Shown: piece after piece, positions 37,728 to 47,589 of the stretch
Layout of the letters: every line of letters starts with the position of its first letter
Numbering within the stretch: position 1 is the stretch's first letter
Assembly: GCF_004358445.1 (NCBI RefSeq)
Contig: NZ_CP037951.1
Coordinates: forward strand, 1,971,501 to 2,035,500
Direction: 5' to 3'
Source: Parashewanella tropica
GTDB taxonomy: Bacteria; Pseudomonadota; Gammaproteobacteria; Enterobacterales; Shewanellaceae
DNA length: 64,000 nt
Made by a program: the position numbers and the translations under genes
Notes under the pieces: model-generated
Seen by the model: the letters and a program-made list of their open reading frames with translations, nothing else
Databases searched by the model: none
Told to the model about the DNA's origin: nothing

Positions 37728-38186
37728 CTACTTTTGCTGGTTATCAGCAAGAAAATCAAAATATGTACTTATTTGTTGCCCTTTATGTTCAGCGTTAATA
37801 AATAGTCGCCACACCATATAACCACTGGCACATGAACCAAGCATAAACTCACTATTATAGGTGCCTGATTCTGTTTGAGATAAGCTAATTGGGATAATTC
37901 CCATAAACATATCCCTTCCCTCTATTCTTGCCTGTATATTAGTGAGCGTTTTATCGGCAGTTAAACTTAAATATAATTCCTTCTCACTTGGCACCCCTTC
38001 TGGAGTGATTTTTATTGTAAAATTAACACCTTTGGTTAATTTTGTGCACGAATTGTCCAAAAAACTGCATAAAGTAGGATCTACACTGCTTTTAACCATG
38101 TCTTTCTTGTCATTTTGACCGCAGGCGCTTAGCCCTAACCCTATGATTAAAATTAATAAAATTCTAAAAGTTGTCATATCGCGCAC
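37728..38186 (-). CDS. Lipoprotein, hypothetical
   Basis: A 152-residue protein with a lipoprotein signal (ILLILIIGLGLSAC; lipobox LSAC). The mature part has Cys residues (TLCSFLDNSC, MLGSCASGYMVW) that could form disulfides or bind metal. I use the GTG start at 38186, which has an AGGG ribosome site at a normal distance, although an internal ATG at 38177 is possible. It is divergent from ccoN, and the FNR box lies about 50 bp from its start, so it may share oxygen control. A role in oxidase function is thinkable. Confidence 0.7.
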   Translation of the reverse strand: MRDMTTFRILLILIIGLGLSACGQNDKKDMVKSSVDPTLCSFLDNSCTKLTKGVNFTIKITPEGVPSEKELYLSLTADKTLTNIQARIEGRDMFMGIIPISLSQTESGTYNSEFMLGSCASGYMVWRLFINAEHKGQQISTYFDFLADNQQK

Positions 38187-38232
38187 AATAAATTGCCCTT
38201 TAAGAGTTTTCGCTCACATTCTGGTCTCAAAT

Positions 38233-38246
38233 ATGATCCAGATCAA
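38233..38246. promoter_or_regulatory. FNR/Anr-type box upstream of ccoN
   Basis: ATGAT-CCAG-ATCAA matches the FNR consensus TTGAT-N4-ATCAA with one change. A class II arrangement would put the start of transcription near 38281, with TATCTT at 38267 as the -10 box, leaving a leader of about 170 bases before ccoN. FNR itself is encoded in the same cluster (45715). Confidence 0.75.
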
Positions 38247-38453
38247 TTTTGATACTTAGTCATAGGTATCTTTTTGACGGTGCCTTTAGTAAAATAGCAC
38301 TGCTTCGCAAACCTTTATAACCGTTGTGCAAGCTACGCAGCAATGCCCTTTCGTTTTTTTGAATATAAAACATTCGATTTGGCATTAATTTAACCAGGTA
38401 TAGCTTTGCTCTACCTAAAACTATAAGTAAAAGTAATAAGCAGTGGAAGCAAT

Positions 38454-39878
38454 ATGATGAACCATTCCCAGCCTACAGGCGCTGATTACAATTACACCGT
38501 TGTCCGCCAATTTGCCCTTACCACTGTTTTGTGGGGTATTGTTGGTATGGCCGTCGGTGTTCTTATTGCAGCTCAGTTGATCTGGCCTGCATTGAACTTC
38601 GATACTCCATGGCTAACGTACAGTCGTCTTAGACCTCTGCACACTAACGCCGTGATTTTCGCGTTCGGTACTTCAGCCCTTTTTGCTACGTCCTACTATG
38701 TAGTTCAACGTACCTGTCAAACTCGTTTGTTCGCTCCTAAATTAGCAGCGTTTACATTCTGGGGTTGGCAAGCAATCATTCTTTCTGCAGCAATCTCTCT
38801 GCCTCTTGGTTTCACCAGTGGTAAAGAATATGCTGAACTTGAGTGGCCAATTGATATCGCAATCACCATCGTCTGGGTGGCATATGCGATTGTATTCTTT
38901 GGTACCATTATTAAACGAACCACTTCACATATTTATGTTGCGAACTGGTTCTTCGGTGCTTTCATTATTACCGTAGCCGTGTTGCACATTGTTAACTCTA
39001 TGGCAATTCCAGTAAGTGCGATGAAGTCGTACTCTATTTATGCTGGTGCTGTAGATGCGATGGTTCAATGGTGGTACGGTCACAATGCGGTAGGTTTCCT
39101 ACTGACGGCTGGTTTCCTAGGTATGATGTATTACTTCGTTCCTAAGCAAGCTGAACGTCCAGTATATTCTTATCGTCTATCTATCGTTCACTTCTGGGCG
39201 CTTATCGCACTATACATTTGGGCTGGTCCTCACCACTTGCACTACACTGCCCTACCTGACTGGACTCAGTCTTTAGGTATGGTGATGTCTTTGATCCTAT
39301 TTGCTCCATCTTGGGGTGGTATGATCAACGGTATCATGACGCTATCTGGTGCATGGCATAAACTACGTACTGACCCAATTTTACGTTTCTTGATTGTATC
39401 TCTGTCTTTCTACGGTATGTCTACCTTCGAAGGTCCAATGATGTCTATCAAGACTGTAAACGCTCTATCTCACTACACTGACTGGACTGTTGGTCACGTT
39501 CACTCTGGTGCTCTTGGTTGGGTTGCTATGGTTTCAATCGGTTCTCTATACCACTTGATCCCTGTTCTATTTAACCAAGGTCGTATGTATAGCAATAACC
39601 TTGTTAACGTTCACTTCTGGTTAGCGACTATCGGTACTGTTCTTTACATCGTATCTATGTGGATTTCTGGTGTAATGCAAGGTCTGATGTGGCGTGCTGT
39701 TAACTCTGACGGTACTCTAACTTATAGCTTTGTAGAAAGTATCGAAGCTTCATACCCATTCTACTTCGTACGTTTCTTGGGTGGTGCATTCTTCTTATTC
39801 GGTATGTTCCTAATGGCATATAACGTTATTAAGACTGTTAAAGCGCCTGAAGGTTCGTTAGAGAAAGCAGAAGCATAA
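38454..39878 (+). CDS. ccoN: cbb3-type cytochrome c oxidase subunit I
   Basis: A 474-residue membrane protein with about twelve helices. The haem and CuB histidines are visible: [12 protein letters not shown] (low-spin haem), [11 protein letters not shown] (CuB, with the cross-linked Tyr found later in cbb3), [13 protein letters not shown] (CuB His pair), and [11 protein letters not shown] (haem ligands). It reduces oxygen to water with very high affinity and is the main oxidase in low oxygen. Its codon use favours CTN and highly expressed forms (many cta, tct), unlike neighbouring accessory genes. First gene of the ccoNOQP operon. Confidence 0.98.
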   Translation: MMNHSQPTGADYNYTVVRQFALTTVLWGIVGMAVGVLIAAQLIWPALNFDTPWLTYSRLRPLHTNAVIFAFGTSALFATSYYVVQRTCQTRLFAPKLAAFTFWGWQAIILSAAISLPLGFTSGKEYAELEWPIDIAITIVWVAYAIVFFGTIIKRTTSHIYVANWFFGAFIITVAVLHIVNSMAIPVSAMKSYSIYAGAVDAMVQWWYGHNAVGFLLTAGFLGMMYYFVPKQAERPVYSYRLSIVHFWALIALYIWAGPHHLHYTALPDWTQSLGMVMSLILFAPSWGGMINGIMTLSGAWHKLRTDPILRFLIVSLSFYGMSTFEGPMMSIKTVNALSHYTDWTVGHVHSGALGWVAMVSIGSLYHLIPVLFNQGRMYSNNLVNVHFWLATIGTVLYIVSMWISGVMQGLMWRAVNSDGTLTYSFVESIEASYPFYFVRFLGGAFFLFGMFLMAYNVIKTVKAPEGSLEKAEA

Positions 39879-39889
39879 GGAGCAGAACG

Positions 39890-40495
39890 ATGAAATTTAA
39901 TCACGAATTTATTGAAAAGAACATCGGTCTGCTTGGTATCTTTACCGTTATTGCTATTAGCTTCGGTGGCTTGGTTCAAATCACTCCGTTGATTTTCCAA
40001 AAAGATACTACAGTTCCAGTTGAAGGCTTACGTCCTTACACTGCACTAGAACTTGAAGGCCGTGATATCTACATCCGTGAAGGTTGTTATAACTGTCACA
40101 GTCAGATGATCCGTCCACTTCGCGCAGAAACTGAGCGCTACGGACACTACTCTGTTGCTGGTGAGTCTGTTTGGGATCACCCATTCCAATGGGGTTCTAA
40201 GCGTACTGGTCCTGATCTAGCCCGTGTTGGCGGTCGTTACAGTGACAAATGGCACGAAGTGCATTTGATTGACCCACGTGCAGTGGTTCCTCAGTCAAAC
40301 ATGCCTGGATTCCCATGGTTAATGGACAACAAGCTTGACGGCAAGTTGACTGCTGACAAGATGGAAATCTTCCGTAACTTCGGAGTGCCATACACAGATG
40401 AAGATATTAAAGGTGCAAAAGCTGCAGTTGAAGGTAAAACTGAAATGCAGGCACTGATTGCATATCTACAGTCATTGGGGCACGCCCTTAAATAA
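39890..40495 (+). CDS. ccoO: cbb3-type cytochrome c oxidase subunit II
   Basis: A 201-residue subunit with one N-terminal membrane helix ([20 protein letters not shown]) and a mono-haem c motif CYNCH at residues 66-70. Met and the sequence [19 protein letters not shown] are diagnostic of CcoO. It passes electrons to CcoN. A gap of 11 bases after ccoN. Confidence 0.98.
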   Translation: MKFNHEFIEKNIGLLGIFTVIAISFGGLVQITPLIFQKDTTVPVEGLRPYTALELEGRDIYIREGCYNCHSQMIRPLRAETERYGHYSVAGESVWDHPFQWGSKRTGPDLARVGGRYSDKWHEVHLIDPRAVVPQSNMPGFPWLMDNKLDGKLTADKMEIFRNFGVPYTDEDIKGAKAAVEGKTEMQALIAYLQSLGHALK

Positions 40496-40506
40496 GGAGG
40501 CAATAT

Positions 40507-40689
40507 ATGGATTACGGCACATTACAAGGAATTTTGACCATCATTGTAATGATCGTCTTTATCGGTATATTCGCTTGGGCTTATAGCTCGCGTCAGAAAA
40601 AGAATTTTGATGAGGCGGCTAACCTTGTGTTTTCAGATGAGGAATCATCTAAGAAGGAAAACAATAAGGACTCAGGAGAGCAAAAATAA
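40507..40689 (+). CDS. ccoQ: cbb3-type oxidase small subunit CcoQ
   Basis: A 60-residue protein with one membrane helix (GILTIIVMIVFIGIFAWAYS) and a charged tail (SRQKKNFDEAANLVFSDEES). This is the CcoQ pattern, which stabilises the complex. Its stop overlaps the ccoP start. Confidence 0.95.
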   Translation: MDYGTLQGILTIIVMIVFIGIFAWAYSSRQKKNFDEAANLVFSDEESSKKENNKDSGEQK

Positions 40690-41672
40690 TGTTAATGAGT
40701 AGCTTCTGGAGTGTTTGGATCACAGTTATTACATTATTTGTAATTGCAGCCTGCTTTATTTTGCTGCAACTGTGTAACAAAAACCACACAGATGTTGAAG
40801 AAGGAAAGTCCATGGGACACTCTTTCGACGGCATCGAAGAACTAAACAATCCACTACCTAAGTGGTGGAAGTACATGTACCTAATCACTATCGTGTTTGG
40901 TTTATCTTACTTGGCGTTATACCCAGGTTTAGGTAACTATAAAGGACTGCTTCAGTGGAACAGTTCTAACCAAAGCGTTGGTTACGAAAAAGGTATTAAA
41001 GAAGACTCTAAAGCGGCAACTGAGCTTGCAGCTAAAGAAGGTCGTTACGTTCAGTATGATGCTGAAATGAAAAAGGCTGATGAAACATACGGCCCTATCT
41101 TCGCAGCATACTTAAAAACACCTCTTGAAGAGTTAGTTAAGGATAAAGAAGCGTTAAACGTTGGTAAGCGTCTGTTCGTACAAAACTGTGCTCAGTGTCA
41201 CGGTTCAGATGCTCGTGGTGCTAAAGGCTTCCCTAACCTAACTGATAACTCTTGGTTATACGGTGGTGACTTAGCGACGATCAAGACTTCTATCATGAAT
41301 GGTCGTAACGGTATGATGCCTCCTAAAGGTGGCCTACCTATCCAAGATAGTGAGTTGAAAGCGTTAACTGAATACATCTTTACCTTAAACGGTCGTGAAG
41401 GTGACAAAGAGCTTGCAGCTCAAGGTCATGCATCATTCATGAAAGGCTGTTTTGCTTGTCACGGTATGGACGGTTCTGGTAATAAATTTATGGGTGCTCC
41501 AAACCTAAAAGATAAAGCTTGGGTTTATGGTGGTTCTCGTAAGGCGATTCTTGAAAGTATCACGAATGGCCGTAGTGGTGTAATGCCAGCTTGGAAAGAT
41601 ATTCTAGGCGAGGAAAAAGTCCACGTTATTACTGCTTACGTTTACAGCTTATCTCATCAAGATAAGAAGTAA
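40689..41672 (+). CDS. ccoP: cbb3-type oxidase subunit III, di-haem cytochrome c
   Basis: A 327-residue subunit. An N-terminal helix (VWITVITLFVIAACFILLQL) and a second one (YMYLITIVFGLSYLALYPGL) precede two cytochrome c domains with motifs CAQCHG and CFACHG. The region GHSFDGIEELNNPLPKWWKY is the conserved CcoP opening. It takes electrons from soluble or bc1 cytochromes and feeds CcoO. Start ATG overlaps the ccoQ stop by one base, so the operon is translationally coupled. A terminator follows at 41680. Confidence 0.98.
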   Translation: MLMSSFWSVWITVITLFVIAACFILLQLCNKNHTDVEEGKSMGHSFDGIEELNNPLPKWWKYMYLITIVFGLSYLALYPGLGNYKGLLQWNSSNQSVGYEKGIKEDSKAATELAAKEGRYVQYDAEMKKADETYGPIFAAYLKTPLEELVKDKEALNVGKRLFVQNCAQCHGSDARGAKGFPNLTDNSWLYGGDLATIKTSIMNGRNGMMPPKGGLPIQDSELKALTEYIFTLNGREGDKELAAQGHASFMKGCFACHGMDGSGNKFMGAPNLKDKAWVYGGSRKAILESITNGRSGVMPAWKDILGEEKVHVITAYVYSLSHQDKK

Positions 41673-41679
41673 CGTTATA

Positions 41680-41710
41680 AAAAGGCCTCGATAATCCGAG
41701 GCCTTTTTTA
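41680..41710 (+). terminator. Terminator of ccoNOQP
   Basis: Stem AAAAGGCCTCG, six-base loop, CGAGGCCTTTTT running into a T tract, eight bases after the ccoP stop. It separates the structural genes from the assembly genes that start at 41856. Confidence 0.88.
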
Positions 41711-41855
41711 AGTTTTATGAATAAATAGATTTAATACCAAAGAATTATTCACAGACATTTTTTGTTATTGGATTTCCCCTAGCCCTGCCTAGGGATTTTG
41801 TTGTATAAAGCCTCAGTAAAATGAGCTTTAAAGATTATGAATTAAGAGTATAAAA

Positions 41856-42335
41856 ATGGATACACCTACAGCTTGGTACAAGCAATTCTGGCCTTGGTTT
41901 TTAATTATTCTTCCGCTAACCGTGGTTGCAGCGAGTATCGCTACATTAATGATCGCTGCAAAATATTCTGATACTGTTGTCGTCGATGACTATTACAAGA
42001 AAGGTAAAGGCATTAACCAAGATAAACATAGAGAACAAAAAGCTCGTGCCATGGGCTTACAATTTTCTATTATGGTTAAAAACAATGAAATTCTGATCCA
42101 GCAGCACGGTGGCACTCCATACAAAGCAGCGTTAGCCGTAGATTTTTACCATCCAACTATCGAAGAAAAAGACTTCAATGTTCTGGCCTCAGCTGATGGA
42201 AACTCAATTTACAGAATTGATCCAAAACAACCGTTAAATGGTGATTGGGTTGTACAAATTGAAGGTTTTGACAAATCTTGGCGCTTAAAGAAGCGCATTA
42301 CGCTAAAAGATGGCGTTGAAAGCTGGTTAAACTAG
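41856..42335 (+). CDS. ccoH: FixH family cbb3-oxidase assembly protein
   Basis: A 159-residue protein with one N-terminal membrane helix (FWPWFLIILPLTVVAASIAT) and a periplasmic domain. The segment VVVDDYYKKGKGINQDKHRE is the FixH motif. FixH works with the copper transporter FixI/CcoI in cbb3 oxidase assembly. It begins the second (assembly) transcript and is followed 12 bases later by ccoI. CcoG/FixG, often the first gene here in rhizobia, is missing from the window; that is usual in marine gammaproteobacteria. Confidence 0.9.
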   Translation: MDTPTAWYKQFWPWFLIILPLTVVAASIATLMIAAKYSDTVVVDDYYKKGKGINQDKHREQKARAMGLQFSIMVKNNEILIQQHGGTPYKAALAVDFYHPTIEEKDFNVLASADGNSIYRIDPKQPLNGDWVVQIEGFDKSWRLKKRITLKDGVESWLN

Positions 42336-42347
42336 TTATAAATCACT

Positions 42348-44744
42348 ATGAGCCAAGATAAGCAATGTTACCACTGCGGGGAATCAGTCCCCGCTTCTGT
42401 CGATCTAACGACTGAAATTAATAATCAACCTCAGCCAATGTGTTGTATTGGTTGCCAAGCTGTTTCTCAAGCAATCATGGATGCTGGGCTTAAAAATTAT
42501 TATAAATTCCGCACAGAGCCTGGTACCAAACAATCTGAATTAGTTCCAGACGAACTCAATAGCTTTAGCGCTTACGATTTAGATGAAGTTCAACAAGAGT
42601 TTGTTCATTCTGATGATACTGACATTCAAACAGTCTCGCTTTCTATTGATGGTATTACTTGTGCCGCTTGCGCTTGGTTAATTGAGCACAAACTTAAGCC
42701 GCTTCGCGGGTTACAAAAAGCAATGGTGAACTCAACCACACAGCGCGCCTTAATTTCTTGGGACAAAAATCAACTTAAGCTCAGTGATATTTTGCAGCAA
42801 ATCAGCGCGATTGGTTACGTTGCAGCACCATATCAAGTGGATGAGCAAGAAGCTAAAGCGAAACGGTCTAGTAAGCAATTTTTGTTGAGACTTGGCCTTG
42901 CCGGTTTTTCTACTATGCAAGTGATGATGTTCGCACTTGCGTTGTACACGGGCTATTTTACCGATCTTGATACAGAGTTCCGTGACTATTTTCGCTGGGT
43001 AAGTATGATTTTTGCAGCCCCAGTAGCCCTCTACTCTGCTCAACCGTTTTATTTTAGTGCAGTTCGGTCGTTGTTATCTGGTCGAATTAATATGGATGTA
43101 CCTGTATCGATTGCCATTGGTGGTGCGTTTATAGCGAGTTGCTTCGCGACTTATCATGGCGTTGGAGAGGTGTATTTTGAATCTGTTTCAATGTTTACCT
43201 TCTTCCTATTATTAGGTCGCTATTTTGAACAGAAGGCCAAGCAAAAAGCATCTGTGAGCTCTAGTAATTTACATAAGCTTATACCATTAACAGCTACATT
43301 AATTAACGATAAAGAACACATAGAGGTTGCTGCTAAGCAATTAAAAGTTGACGATGTTATTTTAGTAAAACCCGGTGAGGTGGTTGCCGCTGATGGCATT
43401 ATCGTTGAAGGTGTTTCAAGCTTTAATGAATCTATGTTGACTGGTGAACATTTACCGTTGACTAAAGGATGTGAGCAGCAAGTTTTCGCAGGTACAATTA
43501 ATGTTGAACAACCTGTACAAGTCAAAGTAAATGCAATTGGAAGTGAGCAGTTCGTATCTGAAATCATTCGCTTACAAGAATTTGCTTCAAACAATCGCCC
43601 TGCAATCGCATTAATTGTCGATAAGTTATCTCGTTACTTTTCTGCTGCCGTATTAACTTTAAGCCTTATCACTTATCTTGTTTGGCACTTTTTTATTTCA
43701 CCAGAAGATGCATTTTGGGTAACACTATCCGTCCTTGTTGCTACCTGTCCTTGTGCACTCGCGTTGGCTACACCGACAGCAGTTACTTGTGCCACGGCGA
43801 TGTTTACCAAGCTGGGCATCATCACTCGTAAATCAGGCGTATTTGAAACCCTTCCAAAGATTAAACACGTAGTATTTGATAAGACAGGTACCCTCACCTA
43901 TGGTCGCCTGCAAATACATAGTGTTATGATTCATGATAACTCTGTATCTAAAGAGAGCGTTCTCAATCATATTGCCGCACTTGAGCAAGGTTCTGAGCAC
44001 CCAATTGCTAAAGCTTTTAGAGATCACTTAGAGCTAAAACGTTTTCCTGTGACTGATGTTGAACATCATGTAGGCAAAGGTATTAGTGGCTTCATCAATG
44101 GTAACCATTACTTTGTTGGAAAAGCAGTATCAGCAAACGGCAAAGCCTCAACTCAGCAAATGATCTCATTATTAAGGGATGATGACTTAATTGCAGAAGT
44201 AACATTATCTGACGAAATACGTGAAGATGCACAATCCAGTATCAAGCAGTTGAAGCAGCATAAATTGTATTTATCGATCGCGAGTGGTGATCAATCCGGT
44301 CATGTTCATGCTGTTGCATCATCATTAGGTATCAACGATGTACGTGCTGGGTTAACACCGAGTGATAAGTTGAGTTTCGTAAAAGATCTTCAATCTGCTA
44401 ATGAAAAAGTTGCAATGTTTGGTGATGGCATTAATGATGCGCCTGTATTATCGGGGGCTGATTTGTCTATTGCTATGGGCAGTGGTACGGCAATCGCTAA
44501 AAATAGCGCTGATTTAATTCTATTAGGTGACAAGCTCTCTCGTTTTGTTGATGCCATTGATGTTGCCAGTAAAACTACTCGATTAATCAAACAGAACTTG
44601 ATGTGGGCTTTAGGTTACAACTTGATTGTCCTTCCGCTTGCAATGAGTGGTAATATTGCCCCTTATGTTGCGGCAATTGGTATGTCTGCAAGTTCACTGA
44701 TTGTAGTAAGCAACAGCCTAAGACTTTTGAAGGACGCAAAATGA
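42348..44744 (+). CDS. ccoI: Copper-transporting P-type ATPase for cbb3 oxidase
   Basis: A 798-residue P1B-type ATPase. Order: an N-terminal Cys-rich segment (CYHCGESV and CCIGCQAV), a HMA metal-binding domain (ITCAACAWLIE), membrane helices, CPCALALATPT (metal-binding Cys-Pro-Cys), the phosphorylation site DKTGTLTYG, and GDGINDAP. It moves copper towards the oxidase for CuB site assembly. The stop of ccoI overlaps the start of ccoS by four bases. Confidence 0.97.
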   Translation: MSQDKQCYHCGESVPASVDLTTEINNQPQPMCCIGCQAVSQAIMDAGLKNYYKFRTEPGTKQSELVPDELNSFSAYDLDEVQQEFVHSDDTDIQTVSLSIDGITCAACAWLIEHKLKPLRGLQKAMVNSTTQRALISWDKNQLKLSDILQQISAIGYVAAPYQVDEQEAKAKRSSKQFLLRLGLAGFSTMQVMMFALALYTGYFTDLDTEFRDYFRWVSMIFAAPVALYSAQPFYFSAVRSLLSGRINMDVPVSIAIGGAFIASCFATYHGVGEVYFESVSMFTFFLLLGRYFEQKAKQKASVSSSNLHKLIPLTATLINDKEHIEVAAKQLKVDDVILVKPGEVVAADGIIVEGVSSFNESMLTGEHLPLTKGCEQQVFAGTINVEQPVQVKVNAIGSEQFVSEIIRLQEFASNNRPAIALIVDKLSRYFSAAVLTLSLITYLVWHFFISPEDAFWVTLSVLVATCPCALALATPTAVTCATAMFTKLGIITRKSGVFETLPKIKHVVFDKTGTLTYGRLQIHSVMIHDNSVSKESVLNHIAALEQGSEHPIAKAFRDHLELKRFPVTDVEHHVGKGISGFINGNHYFVGKAVSANGKASTQQMISLLRDDDLIAEVTLSDEIREDAQSSIKQLKQHKLYLSIASGDQSGHVHAVASSLGINDVRAGLTPSDKLSFVKDLQSANEKVAMFGDGINDAPVLSGADLSIAMGSGTAIAKNSADLILLGDKLSRFVDAIDVASKTTRLIKQNLMWALGYNLIVLPLAMSGNIAPYVAAIGMSASSLIVVSNSLRLLKDAK

Positions 44745-44929
44745 GTATCATCTACGTATTAATTCCCATCGCAATGATTTTCGTTGCAATTGCCGTTGCG
44801 GTGTTTTTCTGGGCAGTGAAGTCTGAACAGTTTGATGATTTAGATAGACAAGGCTCATCAATCTTATTTGAAGATGATGAAAGCGAGTCTGCTAACACTA
44901 AAGCAGATAAATCCAATGACAGATTATGA
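44741..44929 (+). CDS. ccoS: cbb3-type oxidase assembly protein CcoS
   Basis: A 62-residue single-span protein (IPIAMIFVAIAVAVFFWAVK) with SEQFDDLDRQGSSILFEDDE, the CcoS signature. It is required to insert haem and copper into cbb3 oxidase. It overlaps ccoI at its start and the TauE/SafE-like gene at its end. Confidence 0.95.
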   Translation: MSIIYVLIPIAMIFVAIAVAVFFWAVKSEQFDDLDRQGSSILFEDDESESANTKADKSNDRL

Positions 44930-45611
44930 TTTTGTTGCCGCTTTCATAGTCGGGATTATGGGAGCAGCACACTGTTTTGGTATGTGCGGTGGTTTGATGG
45001 CTGCACTTTCTAGTAATTCCCCTCAAAAAATCCAAGTCGGCGAAAACTTATTATTAAAGCAGTTAAAACTGATATTCAGTTATAATATTGGTCGCATAAT
45101 GAGTTACACTATTGCCGGTGCTTTACTTGGTGGCGCGGCAGCAAGTCTTAAAGGCTTGTTCAATATCGACCATTACTTGATTATTCTCAGAATTTTTGCT
45201 GGAATAATGATGCTCATCACAGGCTTATACCTCAGTTCAATTTGGCAAGGTTTAACCAAAATTGAGAAATTGGGAAGTTTTTTTTGGCAATATTTAAAAC
45301 CGGTTGCCACTAATTTACTTCCTATTGAAACCGTGTCTAAAGCGTTAATTGCTGGTATGGTTTGGGGGTGGCTGCCTTGTGGCCTTGTGTACTCTACCCT
45401 AACTTGGTCTGTAGCGAGTGGATCAATATATAATGGTGCCCTCATTATGTTTGCGTTTGGGCTAGGAACAATGCCCGCACTATTAAGTGTTGGAATTGCC
45501 TCTCGTACCATTTCTAACTGGGTACAAAAGAAACAAGTTAGATTGTTAAGCGGCTTGATGGTAGCAAGTTTCGGTGTTCATACACTTTGGGTTGCTTTTA
45601 ATCAACTTTAA
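44916..45611 (+). CDS. Sulfite exporter TauE/SafE family membrane protein
   Basis: A 231-residue membrane protein of the TauE/SafE superfamily (DsbD-like hydrophobic helices) with the N-terminal AAHCFGMCGGLMAAL, a Cys-containing metal or thiol motif. I start it at MTDYDFVAAF inside the end of ccoS (overlap of 14 bases). It occurs next to ccoS in many gammaproteobacteria, and is likely an oxidase maturation or copper-related factor. The family name does not prove sulfite export. Confidence 0.9.
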   Translation: MTDYDFVAAFIVGIMGAAHCFGMCGGLMAALSSNSPQKIQVGENLLLKQLKLIFSYNIGRIMSYTIAGALLGGAAASLKGLFNIDHYLIILRIFAGIMMLITGLYLSSIWQGLTKIEKLGSFFWQYLKPVATNLLPIETVSKALIAGMVWGWLPCGLVYSTLTWSVASGSIYNGALIMFAFGLGTMPALLSVGIASRTISNWVQKKQVRLLSGLMVASFGVHTLWVAFNQL

Positions 45612-45714
45612 GACAATCTGACCTATTTTTGTGAATGATGCACATTGGAATACCGCATCTTCAATAACCTGTTTTACATAACTATTAGAATTATAGAGAA
45701 CTACTGGAACAGCC

Positions 45715-46464
45715 ATGGCTATAGAACTAAAGAAAAATCAAAGGTCTCATGTTGGTTGCACCATTCATTGCCATGATTGCAGCATGAGTGAATTATGCAT
45801 CCCTGTAGCACTTAATAGCAATGAGCTAGATCAATTAGACAGCATTATTGAGAGAAAGAAACCAATCCAAAAAGGTGAGCAGGTTTTTAAGTCTGGCGAT
45901 GGTCTTAAGTGTTTATATGCTATCCGTTCGGGAACAATTAAAAGCTTTACAATTACTGAACAAGGTGAAGAGCAAATTACTGGTTTCCATTTACCGGGTG
46001 ATGTAATCGGTTTTGATGGTATTAACCAAAACCAACATCAAAGTTTTGCTCAGGCACTTGAAACATCAATGGTTTGTGAAATCCCATTCACTACTCTTGA
46101 TGATCTTTCGTCTAAGATGCCAAAACTTCGTCAGCAAATTTTGAAATTGATGAGTAGTGAGATCATGAATGATCAAGACATGATTTTGTTACTGAGTAAA
46201 AAGAGTGCTGAAGAGAGACTTGCTGCGTTTATTAGCACACTAGCAAGCAGATACGGTAGTCGTGGTTTTTCACCAAAAGAATTCCGTTTAACAATGACAA
46301 GAACGGATATTGGTAATTACCTTGGCTTAACAGTTGAGACTATCAGTCGTATTCTTGGGCGTTTTCAAAAATCAGAATTGATCGAAGTAAATGGGAAATA
46401 CATCACAATTTTGAATTTTGACGAATTGAAAAAAATGGCGGGTACTACTCGAGTAGTTAAATAG
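45715..46464 (+). CDS. fnr: FNR: oxygen-sensing transcription regulator
   Basis: A 249-residue CRP/FNR-family protein, nearly identical in motifs to E. coli FNR. The [4Fe-4S] ligands are Cys19, Cys22 and Cys28 ([10 protein letters not shown]), plus Cys121 in TSMVCEIPF. The cyclic-nucleotide-like fold follows ([20 protein letters not shown]), then the helix-turn-helix ([20 protein letters not shown]). It loses its cluster in oxygen and activates anaerobic and microaerobic genes, including the cbb3 operon here. In Shewanella the equivalent is called EtrA. Confidence 0.97.
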   Translation: MAIELKKNQRSHVGCTIHCHDCSMSELCIPVALNSNELDQLDSIIERKKPIQKGEQVFKSGDGLKCLYAIRSGTIKSFTITEQGEEQITGFHLPGDVIGFDGINQNQHQSFAQALETSMVCEIPFTTLDDLSSKMPKLRQQILKLMSSEIMNDQDMILLLSKKSAEERLAAFISTLASRYGSRGFSPKEFRLTMTRTDIGNYLGLTVETISRILGRFQKSELIEVNGKYITILNFDELKKMAGTTRVVK

Positions 46465-46571
46465 CATAATTTTGATTTAAGACAATAAGTTACCCTCCAT
46501 ATTAGCGACAATACCATTGGCGTATACTTGTCGATTAACTAAAATATGAACTAATAGGTATGGAGGGAATT

Positions 46572-47501
46572 ATGCATAAATTTAAAAGTTTACTTGTTGT
46601 TATCGATCCAACCACTGAACACCAAATAGCACTAGAGCGAGCGATTGAGCTCGCTAAGCAAAATAACTCTAAAATTACTGTCTTCCATTCTGTTTTTGAC
46701 CTTTCTTATGAAATGACATCAATTCTTTCCATCGAAGAAAGAGATGCTATGCGCAACGGTGTAATTGAACAACGACGTGCTTGGTTAAACGATCTCATAG
46801 ATACCTATCCCACTGACGGAATAGAAATATCGAAAGAAGTCATTTGGCATAACCGCCCTTTCGAAAGCATTATTGAGCTCGCTATTGAGGGCGACTTTGA
46901 TGTGATAATCAAAGGTACGCATGAACACGATAAATTAAAGTCAGTTATCTTTACTCCCACAGACTGGCACTTAATGCGCAAAGCTCCTGAGCCAGTGTTA
47001 TTAGTCAAAGAACAAAACTGGTTCAGTGGCGGCAAAATAATTTGCGCTATAAACTTAGAAGAAGACGATAGCCATCGTCACTTAACTCATTCAATTATCG
47101 AACACGCTCAGTTCATAGCTAATCAATTCAATGCTGAAGTTCACTTAGTTAACGCTTATCCAGGAACACCAGTAAATATCGCTATCGAATTACCTGATTT
47201 TGATATGGTTAATTACAATGAGTCGATGAAAGAGCAGCATGCTGAAGCGCTTAGTAAAGTCGCGCAGCAATTTAATATTCCGAATGAACATTGCCATGTA
47301 CTTGAAGGTTTGCCTGAAGATGTAATTCCTGAATTAACGGAAGAATTATGTGCCGAATTAGTGATTTTAGGCACAATCGGACGAACAGGTATCTCAGCGG
47401 CTTTAATTGGCAATACTGCAGAACATGTCATTGATAATATCAATTGTGATTTATTAGCGTTAAAACCCGACGGTTTTATTTCACCTATTAAGTCGAGTTA
47501 A
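46572..47501 (+). CDS. uspE: Universal stress protein UspE, tandem Usp domains
   Basis: A 309-residue protein with two tandem Usp (UspA-like) domains, the first from KSLLVVIDPTTEHQIAL and the second from about GGKIICAINLEEDD, with the C-terminal glycine loop LVILGTIGRTGISAALIGNTAEHV. I choose MHKFKSLLVV because GGAGGG lies four bases upstream. The Met at 46560 would put the ribosome site inside the reading frame. UspE usually follows fnr (ydaA next to fnr in E. coli). A role in stress and adhesion is known for the family. Confidence 0.93.
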   Translation: MHKFKSLLVVIDPTTEHQIALERAIELAKQNNSKITVFHSVFDLSYEMTSILSIEERDAMRNGVIEQRRAWLNDLIDTYPTDGIEISKEVIWHNRPFESIIELAIEGDFDVIIKGTHEHDKLKSVIFTPTDWHLMRKAPEPVLLVKEQNWFSGGKIICAINLEEDDSHRHLTHSIIEHAQFIANQFNAEVHLVNAYPGTPVNIAIELPDFDMVNYNESMKEQHAEALSKVAQQFNIPNEHCHVLEGLPEDVIPELTEELCAELVILGTIGRTGISAALIGNTAEHVIDNINCDLLALKPDGFISPIKSS

Positions 47502-47554
47502 GATCAAGGAAAGTAGTAGTAAACCTTTACCATCCTTCCCTTTACTGGAATAAT

Positions 47555-47589
47555 ACGCGCCTTAAGTAATAAGCAAGGCGCGTTTTTTT
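47555..47589 (+). terminator. Terminator that abuts the ttcA start codon
   Basis: Stem ACGCGCCTT, loop of 11 bases, AAGGCGCGT, then seven T. The T tract ends exactly one base before the ttcA ATG (47590-47592). The likely Shine-Dalgarno AAGG of ttcA is in the right arm of the hairpin. So the structure can end the uspE transcript and hide the ttcA ribosome site on read-through RNA. Confidence 0.8.

Noticed and set aside
41673-41855. Missing ccoG between ccoP and fixH as a deletion
   Set aside because: Many marine gammaproteobacteria carry ccoG elsewhere; no sign of a broken gene is seen here.
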